From: Bacteroidales bacterium
GTDB lineage: Bacteria; Bacteroidota; Bacteroidia; Bacteroidales; UBA7960
Direction of reading: 5' to 3'
Assembly: GCA_003554665.1 (NCBI GenBank)
Contig: PWGY01000171.1
Location: 1-6,827, forward strand
DNA: 6,827 nucleotides
The notes below the pieces were generated by a model. The model did not search any database. It was given only the letters and a program-made list of their open reading frames with translations, and was not told the DNA's origin. Shown here piece after piece: positions 1 to 5,325 of the stretch; the stretch's first letter is position 1; each line of letters opens with the position of its first letter. The translations under genes and the position numbers were made by a program.

Positions 1-244
1 TGTATGCGGCCACTTTTGAAATGTCAAAGCCTTCAAACGCTTCACGGAAATTTTTCTCTTTTTTCAGAATAAGGGTCCAGTTCAGCCCGGCCTGGTTGAT
101 TTCCATGACAAGCCTGCCAAACAGCTCATTGTCATCCTTTACGGCAAATCCATGCACATGGTCATGATGCTTCCTGTCTACATTATCCTGGGGCAGGGCT
201 CTTACCTGCTCACAGTAGGAAACGGGCGCGGGCTTTATCTGCAT
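1..244 (-). CDS. tag: DNA-3-methyladenine glycosylase I, N-terminal part (runs off the left edge)
   Basis: Tag removes 3-methyladenine from alkylated DNA in the cytoplasm, starting base-excision repair. Only the first 81 codons are in the window. They align by eye with the start of E. coli Tag. Cys11 and His27 match zinc ligands Cys4 and His17, Glu48 in MEINQAGLNW matches base-recognising Glu38, and Trp56 matches Trp46. The stretch KDDNELFGRLVMEINQAGLN, then ILKKEKNFREAFEGFD and KVAAY, is typical of the family. The start is the first ATG in frame; no Shine-Dalgarno sequence precedes it, as is usual in Bacteroidota. The normally conserved YHDxEWG segment reads HHDHVHG here, so two aromatic pocket positions are histidine. 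The remaining C-terminal zinc ligands lie outside the window. The gene is divergent from the MgtC-family gene and has a good candidate promoter at 340-371. The family call is fairly secure; activity cannot be judged from this part. Confidence 0.88.
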   Translation of the reverse strand, partial: MQIKPAPVSYCEQVRALPQDNVDRKHHDHVHGFAVKDDNELFGRLVMEINQAGLNWTLILKKEKNFREAFEGFDISKVAAY

Positions 245-265
245 GAGGTAAAATTTGTATCTTAG
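234..265 (+). promoter_or_regulatory. Weak candidate promoter for the MgtC-family gene
   Basis: TTTA (234-237), a 20-nt spacer and TATCTTAG (258-265) resemble TTTG-N20-TAnnTTTG with one mismatch in each box. The site overlaps the start of the divergent tag gene. It would give a leader of about 100 nt before the ATG at 376. It is the best plus-strand match I found in the 131-bp divergent gap, but in AT-rich DNA this level of match could be chance. Confidence 0.2.
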
Positions 266-339
266 ATCAGCAAAACATAACCAGGAAGCAGATTATCCAA
301 CCAATCACTTCCCGGGAATTGCATCATACACAGATAAAC

Positions 340-371
340 CAAATATACCATTTTTTTCAATTTACCTCAAA
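340..371 (-). promoter_or_regulatory. Candidate Bacteroidota-type promoter for tag
   Basis: On the minus strand, TTTG (371-368) is followed after 20 nt by TATATTTG (347-340). This is an exact match to the Bacteroidota -33 TTTG / -7 TAnnTTTG pattern with normal spacing. Transcription would start near 334, giving a leader of about 90 nt before the tag ATG at 244. The -33 box ends only 4 bp before the start codon of the divergent MgtC-family gene. No start-site data are available; the call rests on the motif and its position. Confidence 0.55.
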
Positions 372-375
372 TGGC

Positions 376-1068
376 ATGGAACACACATTAATCAACTTCA
401 GTTGGGAATGGTCACTGCTTATACAGCTTCTGCTGGCAACCGTGCTCGGAGCCCTGGTGGGCCTGGAGAGGGAGGTGCACGGCAGACCTGCAGGACTCAG
501 GACACATATTCTGGTATGCCTGGGCTCAGCATTGATCATTGTTGCTTTTGAACAATTACAGGCAGGCCTGGCACAGCGTGGAGCAGACGTGCTGACACTG
601 GATCCGGCCCGTGCTGCCGCCGGGGTCATCACCGGCATCGGCTTTTTGGGGGCCGGAACCATTCTGAAAGGCAAAGATCATGTCATGGGGCTTACCACTG
701 CTGCCTCCATTTGGGTGGTAGCGGCCATTGGGATTACAGTCGGTCTCGGCCAGTTCTTCCTGTCCATAGCTGCAACCGCTCTTGTATTGTTCGCCCTGTT
801 TGTGTTACATAAGGTCGATATCAAATCAGAACATTATGGTGAGATATTTTTGACCGGAACCGGAGGGATCAGCTTTTACGAAAACTCCCGCAAGTTTATT
901 TCCGGTATGGGATTTACGATCAAGGGATATAATATCGAAGCAATCAGTGACGAAGGGGTCATCAAGGTGCGTTTTACAGTAAAATACAAGCAGACCGAAA
1001 TCGGGGCAAAAATGATTGAGGAATTATTTCAGATGGAAGGGGTCAGGGCCGTATCCTGGGAAAAATAA
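376..1068 (+). CDS. MgtC/SapB family inner-membrane protein
   Basis: This 230-residue protein has the MgtC family layout: a hydrophobic N-terminal domain followed by a soluble C-terminal domain. Family signatures are visible: GALVGLEREVHGRPAGLRTH (25-44), GIGFLGAGTILKG (87-99) and GLTTAASIWVVAAIG (105-119). About five membrane segments are expected, near 13-31, 43-60, 82-98, 105-124 and 126-147. Residues 152-230 are soluble and resemble the ACT-like domain of longer MgtC proteins, with alternating strands and helices ending in EGVRAVSWEK. Salmonella MgtC acts in low-magnesium survival, where it inhibits the F-type ATP synthase; whether this homologue does so is unknown. I chose the ATG at 376. 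An upstream in-frame ATG at 319 would add 19 residues without family similarity and would cover the tag promoter. No Shine-Dalgarno is seen. It appears monocistronic, with 184 bp to the next gene and no obvious terminator between them. Confidence 0.9.
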   Translation: MEHTLINFSWEWSLLIQLLLATVLGALVGLEREVHGRPAGLRTHILVCLGSALIIVAFEQLQAGLAQRGADVLTLDPARAAAGVITGIGFLGAGTILKGKDHVMGLTTAASIWVVAAIGITVGLGQFFLSIAATALVLFALFVLHKVDIKSEHYGEIFLTGTGGISFYENSRKFISGMGFTIKGYNIEAISDEGVIKVRFTVKYKQTEIGAKMIEELFQMEGVRAVSWEK

Positions 1069-1170
1069 ATTTTTGATCCTGCCAATTCCCTGTTTCACCA
1101 AAATGCCTGACCTGTTCAGGGAAAAACACAGCCAGTCAGCTCCTTTGCAAAATGCTGTACCACATTCATT

Positions 1171-1202
1171 TTTAGGAGAAATAGGTAAAATATGTATATT
1201 TA
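1171..1202 (+). promoter_or_regulatory. Candidate promoter for the dipeptidase gene
   Basis: TTTA (1171-1174), exactly 20 nt, then TATATTTA (1195-1202) matches TTTG-N20-TAnnTTTG except that the final G of each box is A. Initiation would fall near 1208, giving a short A/T-rich leader of about 45 nt before the ATG at 1253. This leader contains repeated AACCAACCAAACC just upstream of the start codon and no Shine-Dalgarno. The 20-nt spacing is the same as at the tag promoter, which adds some support. Confidence 0.4.
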
Positions 1203-1252
1203 TACCCCGCAAATACAGTTATTTATTCATAAATTAATCAACCAACCAAACC

Positions 1253-2485
1253 ATGCGATTTAACTTTCTGACACTTTGTGCCGCAATTTCCGGCATATTC
1301 TTATTTACTGCCTGTGCCTCCCCGGAGAAGACCCTGGAGGAAAAGGCTGCTGAGATCCATGCTGAAGTACTCACCCTTGACAGTCATCTTGACACCCCGC
1401 TGATGCTCGGACGGGATGGTTTCGATATCGGAGAAAGGAATGACCCCCATGATGGCGGAGGCAAAGTTGACTTCCCCAGAATGGAAGAGGGAGGACTTGA
1501 TGCGGCCTTTTTTGCTGTATTCCTCGGCCAGGGCCCGCTCACTGAAGAAGGATATGAACAATCCCACCAACGGGCTATGGGAATTTTTGACGACATTCAC
1601 CAGGTACTTGAAGACCACCATGATGTGGCAGAACTGGCACTGACAGCGGATGATGCCCACAGACTCCGTGAAGAAGGCAAATTCGCCATATATATCGGAA
1701 CCGAAAACGGATACCCAATCGGCAAAGACCTTGAATTGCTACAGAAGCATTATGACCTTGGCAGCCGGTATCTGGGCCTCTCCCACTCCAGCCACAACCA
1801 GATCTGTGATTCATCCACCGATTCCAATCCTCCCCTGCACGACGGCTTATCAGATTTCGGAGTTGAAGTGGTTGAAAAAATGAATCGCATCGGCATGATG
1901 GTGGATGTGACCCATATTTCAGATGCCGCTTTTTATGATGTGCTGGAGGTGACCAATGCCCCGGTCATTGCCTCTCACTCCAATGCCCGTGCCGTTTGCG
2001 ACCACCCCAGGAACCTGGATGATGACATGCTTGTTGCCCTGGCTCAGAATGGTGGTGTATTGCAGCTCTGTGTTCTCAGTGCATATGTCAAAGAGATGGA
2101 ACCCGACCCGGAAAGGGATGCTGCCTTTGAAGAACTCCGGGAAAAATGGAACAATTTTGACGGACTGACTGACGAGGAAATGGATCAGGCCCGTGAGGAA
2201 TGGGGGGAACTGGGGCAGAAACACCCCCGCCCGATGGCCACAGTCGCCGATCTCGTGGATCACGTAGATCATGTAGTAGACCTGATTGGGATTGACCACA
2301 TTGGCATCGGAACCGACTTTGATGGCGGAGGCGCACTGGAAGACTGCTTTGATGTATCAGAACTGGACAACATAACACTGGAACTGGTAAAAAGAGGATA
2401 TACCAAAGAAGAGATCGAAAAGATCTGGTCAGGGAACTTCCTGCGGGTTTTCAGAGAAGTTGAGGAAATTGCAGCCGGGCACTGA
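1253..2485 (+). CDS. M19 family membrane dipeptidase (renal dipeptidase-like), lipoprotein
   Basis: This 410-residue protein is a binuclear-zinc dipeptidase of peptidase family M19, which cleaves dipeptides, often with a D-residue at the second position. The N-terminus is a lipoprotein signal: a basic start, a hydrophobic run and FTAC, with Cys21 as the lipidated residue. It should therefore sit on a membrane facing the periplasm or outside. Catalytic positions are complete: His45 and Asp47 in SHLD, bridging Glu151 in GTENGY, His221 in VDVTH, His242 in ASHSNAR, Arg253 in HPRN and Asp355 in GTDFDGGG. Compared with human renal dipeptidase, the segment between the last zinc histidine and that aspartate is about 44 residues longer. 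The extra part is very acidic and probably helical (about 280-327). The ATG chosen gives an intact signal peptide. The gene has its own candidate promoter and ends 20 bp before a strong terminator. Likely roles are peptide nutrition or turnover of cell-wall dipeptides; the substrate cannot be read from sequence. Confidence 0.93.
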   Translation: MRFNFLTLCAAISGIFLFTACASPEKTLEEKAAEIHAEVLTLDSHLDTPLMLGRDGFDIGERNDPHDGGGKVDFPRMEEGGLDAAFFAVFLGQGPLTEEGYEQSHQRAMGIFDDIHQVLEDHHDVAELALTADDAHRLREEGKFAIYIGTENGYPIGKDLELLQKHYDLGSRYLGLSHSSHNQICDSSTDSNPPLHDGLSDFGVEVVEKMNRIGMMVDVTHISDAAFYDVLEVTNAPVIASHSNARAVCDHPRNLDDDMLVALAQNGGVLQLCVLSAYVKEMEPDPERDAAFEELREKWNNFDGLTDEEMDQAREEWGELGQKHPRPMATVADLVDHVDHVVDLIGIDHIGIGTDFDGGGALEDCFDVSELDNITLELVKRGYTKEEIEKIWSGNFLRVFREVEEIAAGH

Positions 2486-2504
2486 ACAGACACACAATAA
2501 ATTA

Positions 2505-2560
2505 AAAGGCGCTTTTATTCCCCGTATCAACTGGCGGGAAAGAAAAGCGCCTTTACTTTT
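2505..2560. terminator. Bidirectional intrinsic terminator between convergent genes
   Basis: AAAGGCGCTTTT (2505-2516) pairs perfectly with AAAAGCGCCTTT (2543-2554), a 12-bp stem. TTCCC and GGGAA extend it inward after a small bulge. On the plus strand the stem is followed by ACTTTTT (to 2561), and on the minus strand by TTAATTTATTG. It can therefore end transcription of the dipeptidase and of the opposing signalling operon. The right arm contains the stop codon of the methyltransferase gene (2553-2555), and the plus-strand T-tract encodes that protein's final lysines. Confidence 0.85.
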
Positions 2561-3437
2561 TCGCCACGTGCAAAAACAGATTGATCCCCAAAGGCTCCCG
2601 GATTACACTGATGCAGTCTTCCGGAATATCAGCCTGCTTCGCAAACCCACAGAGTTCATCAGCTGAACGGTGGTACAGGAACCAGTCTCCCAGTACTTCC
2701 ATGATCTTGCGGGAAGGATTTTCCACATTAAAATTGCCAATAACCATCTCCCCTCCTTTGGCCACAAATTCATAATACCGCTTCAACAAAAAAACAAAAT
2801 GTTTGTCTTTAAAATAATCAAACAAGCCTGCGCTCCAAAGCAGGTCATACTTTTTGTCAGGAATGTGCCGGATCACATTTTTATTGTGAAAGTTCAGGGA
2901 AGAAAGGTTTGCCTTGTGTTTTGATTTCGCATAGTCGATGGCCCGCTGATCAAGATCAATCAGGTCAAAATACAGGTTGTTACCCTCAGTTTCTGCAAAA
3001 TACTCAAACACTTCAGTTACCGGACCACTTCCCAGGATAAGCACGTGACGGGGTTCACCACCCGCATTGCGGTTTAGTTTGTGCAACAACTCCACAGCCA
3101 GTTTCTTCCGGTTGATCACCGCAATGGCAGCTGGCAGGCGATGAAAAAATTCGTCCCATTTCCGGTATCGGGGATCCGGGTTTACATATTGCTGATAAAT
3201 CTTTTCTATGATGAAAAAATCACCATTGTACCCAAAAGGTTTGGTGTAGGAAAAACCAATGATGGTACCCGGGTGCAGTATTCCGGCCATTGAGTTCCGG
3301 AAAAAGTCCACGTCATCGGCACGGAGCCGGTCGATCAACTCCATGATATCATCAAAATCATCCGGATCGGGGCCATTTTTCTCAAACAGCTCACGGACAA
3401 AAGCTTCAGGAGAGCAATTTTCAACGGTTGTTTTCAT
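2553..3437 (-). CDS. SAM-dependent methyltransferase, PhcB/EF (3-hydroxypalmitate methyl ester)-like
   Basis: This 294-residue protein is a class I methyltransferase with a family-specific N-terminal region. The SAM-binding fold is clear: motif I VLILGSGPVTEVFEYF (132-147), acidic motif II LIDLDQRAIDYAK (159-171, Asp161 as likely ribose ligand), then YDLLWSAGLFDYFKD (197-211) and FVAKGGEMVIGNF (224-236). Residues 1-125 are mostly helical and carry TKPFGYNGDFFIIEKIYQ (65-82). From memory, this GY.GDF element plus SAGLFDY and IGNF marks proteins annotated as extracellular factor 3-hydroxypalmitic acid methyl ester biosynthesis, the PhcB-like group. The methyl acceptor is not shown by sequence, so a lipid or small-molecule carboxylate is an inference. 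It lies 41 nt downstream of the response regulator on the same strand and is the last gene before the shared terminator. The ATG at 3437 is chosen because the N-terminal helix begins there. No membrane segment or signal peptide is seen. Confidence 0.78.
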   Translation of the reverse strand: MKTTVENCSPEAFVRELFEKNGPDPDDFDDIMELIDRLRADDVDFFRNSMAGILHPGTIIGFSYTKPFGYNGDFFIIEKIYQQYVNPDPRYRKWDEFFHRLPAAIAVINRKKLAVELLHKLNRNAGGEPRHVLILGSGPVTEVFEYFAETEGNNLYFDLIDLDQRAIDYAKSKHKANLSSLNFHNKNVIRHIPDKKYDLLWSAGLFDYFKDKHFVFLLKRYYEFVAKGGEMVIGNFNVENPSRKIMEVLGDWFLYHRSADELCGFAKQADIPEDCISVIREPLGINLFLHVAKK

Positions 3438-3447
3438 AGTTTGATAC

Positions 3448-3457
3448 CTGCCGGCAG
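3448..3457. repeat. 10-bp perfect palindrome upstream of the methyltransferase
   Basis: CTGCCGGCAG is a perfect inverted repeat in the 41-nt gap between the response regulator and the methyltransferase, 11 nt from the latter's ATG. It could be a small operator half-pair or an RNA element that affects translation. With no second copy seen in the window, it may be chance. Confidence 0.3.
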
Positions 3458-3478
3458 AATATTATTTAACCAAGTGTT

Positions 3479-4231
3479 TTATTTGCTAAGCATGGCCTCC
3501 AGTAAATCCCTGTAGGCCTCTTCCACCGTGATTACAGTCATTTTATCGGCCATAATCAGCTCAGGGTATTTGGCAATGAAAACTTTATCAAGGTTTATCA
3601 GATAATCTTCACTTACACGCACAAATGTATCTTCGGGAAATCGCTTTTCCATTTCGTCCAGGTTGCCCACCACAACCACTTTCTCATCCCTGAGGTGCAC
3701 CACTGATTGATCTCCGCTCTGCTCCACATAGTACACATTGGGCAGATTGATTTTTTCAAGCCCCTCCTCTCCTTCAAGGATAAGCTGACTTTTAATCTTG
3801 CTGCTGGATTTAAAAAATTTATTGAACTGGTCACTTTCCATTCTGGACTGAATGTCATTTTCAAACTTATACCGGGCAATCTCGATGTTTGTTTGAAGAT
3901 CCTTTTCAGAATAGGGTTTAATAATATATCCGTAGGGAAGCGAAATTTTGGCTTTTTCAATGGTTGACACATCCGCATTCGCAGTCAGGAAAATAACCGG
4001 CACATCATGCTGCTGCCCGATAATGTTGGCCGCTTCTATACCGGTCATCTCCCCTTTAAGAATAATGTCCATCAGGATCAAATCGGGCAATTTACGCTCT
4101 ACTTCCTCAATGGCTGCCTGCCCGGATGCCACGGTTGCCTGAACGTTGTAGCCGAGCCCATGCAGACTCTCCTCAATATCAGCGGCCACCAGGAATTCAT
4201 CTTCTACAATAAGAATGTCTAATTGACTCAT
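3479..4231 (-). CDS. Response regulator, receiver plus divergent LytTR-like domain
   Basis: This 250-residue protein has an N-terminal receiver (about 4-120). It has the acidic pair Glu10-Asp11, phosphoacceptor Asp55 in LILMDI, Thr83 and Lys105 in IIKPY. The segment ILKGEMTGIEAA after Asp55 is typical of receivers that partner HisKA_2/HWE-type kinases, which fits the adjacent upstream gene. A linker (121-147) leads to a C-terminal domain (about 148-250) shaped like LytTR, the beta-rich DNA-binding domain. NVYYVEQSGDQSVVHL (165-180) and FVRVSEDYLINLDKVFIA (203-220) fit its core strands. In canonical LytTR domains the second motif usually reads like VHRSYLVN; here the HRS is SED, so a basic, DNA-facing patch is acidic. 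It may bind DNA differently or act through protein contacts. The gene starts 11 nt after the kinase stop, so the two are almost surely co-transcribed. Targets are unknown. Confidence 0.85.
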   Translation of the reverse strand: MSQLDILIVEDEFLVAADIEESLHGLGYNVQATVASGQAAIEEVERKLPDLILMDIILKGEMTGIEAANIIGQQHDVPVIFLTANADVSTIEKAKISLPYGYIIKPYSEKDLQTNIEIARYKFENDIQSRMESDQFNKFFKSSSKIKSQLILEGEEGLEKINLPNVYYVEQSGDQSVVHLRDEKVVVVGNLDEMEKRFPEDTFVRVSEDYLINLDKVFIAKYPELIMADKMTVITVEEAYRDLLEAMLSK

Positions 4232-4242
4232 GAATGCAATGG

Positions 4243-5325
4243 TTAAAGGTTAAATTGAATTGAATAACTCGTTCCCTGAGAAAAATCATAGTCCAGTTCC
4301 CCGTCAATTTGCTGCACCAACTTGTATACAATGCGCATACCGAGTGACCGGGATTTCTCCACCTTGAACTCAGGATCCATGCCCGCTCCATCGTCCATTA
4401 CCTGCAGCCTGAACTTTTTGGTATCGGTGCGATGAAGCACAATCCTGACCACTCCCCTTTCCCTGCCAACAAAAGCATGCTTGAAGGAGTTGGAGATCAG
4501 CTCATTGATAATCAACCCACAGGGTATTCCAATATCAAGCGGCAGGAATACATCTTCCACGTCATAATGGATCTTCACCTTATCCTGCATGTCGGAATAG
4601 GTTCTTACCAGATTGCCCGCCAGACTTTTCACATAATTATGGAACTGGATGTTTGCAAGGTTTTCATTCTGATAAAGGTTTTCATGCACAAGTGCCATGG
4701 AGCGTATCCTGTTGCGGCTTTCAGCCAGGACGGTCTGCAGCTTGGCATCATCCACCAGGCGTTCCTGCATTTTCAGAATGCTGGAAATGATCTGCATATT
4801 GTTCTTTACCCTGTGATGGACCTCCTTGAGCAGCACCTCCTTCTCATCCAGAGACCTTTTCAGATTTTTTTCAGCCACACGACGTTTGATCTCCTTTTCT
4901 GCCAGCGACTTTTTCAGCAAAATATTTCCGGCCATTTCATCAATGAGCGCATAGAGTTTAACGGGATTGACCGGTTTGATCAGGTAACCATTAACCCCCA
5001 GGTTGATCGCCTCCAGAAAATATTCTTTAATGCTGTAGGCCGACATGACCATGACCTGTACATCGGATGATTGTTTTCTGATCTCCCGGATCATTTCCAG
5101 GCCGTTCATAATCGGCATACTGATGTCAGTAATAATCAGATCAGGACTATGGGCATGGAAAATTTCAAGCCCCTCCTGTCCGTTTTCTGCAACATAAAAC
5201 TCAGCAGTGCGGTTTTTCAGCCTCTTCTGATAAAGGTTTCGCACCGACTCATTGTCCTCCACAAACAACAAGGAGATATTGAGGGGAGGATTCCCGGAAT
5301 CCTTATGGAATTCATCACCGGTCAT
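4243..5325 (-). CDS. Response regulator-histidine kinase (REC-HisKA_2-HATPase), soluble
   Basis: This 360-residue cytoplasmic protein fuses a receiver to a kinase. The receiver (about 15-135) has Glu23-Asp24, phosphoacceptor Asp67 in IITDISMPIMNG, Ser95 and Lys117 in LIKPV. A basic coiled-coil linker (about 138-165) follows. The HisKA_2 dimerisation box reads KEVHHRVKNNMQIISSILKM (167-186), with His170/His171 as the phosphorylation site. The HATPase has INELISNSFKHAF (273-285), DDGAGMD (311-317) and SLGMRIVYKLV (327-337). No membrane segment is present, so its input is probably phosphorylation of the receiver, for example by the upstream hybrid kinase. I chose the ATG at 5325, which overlaps the hybrid kinase stop by 11 nt. 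A longer reading from a TTG at 5358 adds 11 residues without domain similarity. A weak AGAAG sits just before the ATG. The receiver-kinase order is the same as in Ralstonia PhcR. Confidence 0.9.
   Translation of the reverse strand: MTGDEFHKDSGNPPLNISLLFVEDNESVRNLYQKRLKNRTAEFYVAENGQEGLEIFHAHSPDLIITDISMPIMNGLEMIREIRKQSSDVQVMVMSAYSIKEYFLEAINLGVNGYLIKPVNPVKLYALIDEMAGNILLKKSLAEKEIKRRVAEKNLKRSLDEKEVLLKEVHHRVKNNMQIISSILKMQERLVDDAKLQTVLAESRNRIRSMALVHENLYQNENLANIQFHNYVKSLAGNLVRTYSDMQDKVKIHYDVEDVFLPLDIGIPCGLIINELISNSFKHAFVGRERGVVRIVLHRTDTKKFRLQVMDDGAGMDPEFKVEKSRSLGMRIVYKLVQQIDGELDYDFSQGTSYSIQFNL

Noticed and set aside
319..375. N-terminal extension of the MgtC-family protein from the ATG at 319
   Set aside because: The added 19 residues are not hydrophobic membrane or family sequence, and they cover the strong tag promoter. 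The ATG at 376 gives the normal family N-terminus.
357..674. 105-codon minus-strand frame opposite the MgtC-family gene
   Set aside because: It is the antisense shadow of a conserved membrane protein. Its Pro/Ser/Ala/Arg-rich product has no recognisable domain.
1086..1123. Nested inverted repeats (TTCCCTG/CAGGGAA around CCTGA/TCAGG) after the MgtC-family gene
   Set aside because: The stems are short, the outer loop is long, and no T-tract follows on the plus strand (GAAAAACAC follows instead). It is not a convincing terminator or riboswitch.
1240..1252. Short AACCAACCAAACC repeat before the dipeptidase start
   Set aside because: Too short to be called a repeat element; A/C-rich leaders before start codons are common where Shine-Dalgarno sites are not used.
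1301..1660. 119-codon minus-strand frame opposite the dipeptidase
   Set aside because: It overlaps the zinc-site coding region of a complete M19 enzyme and shows no domain or plausible start context.
4432..5070. Open frame of 212 codons on the plus strand, opposite the receiver-kinase gene
   Set aside because: It is antisense to a protein with clear receiver, HisKA_2 and HATPase motifs. Its product is low-complexity, rich in His, Gln and Phe, and has no recognisable domain.
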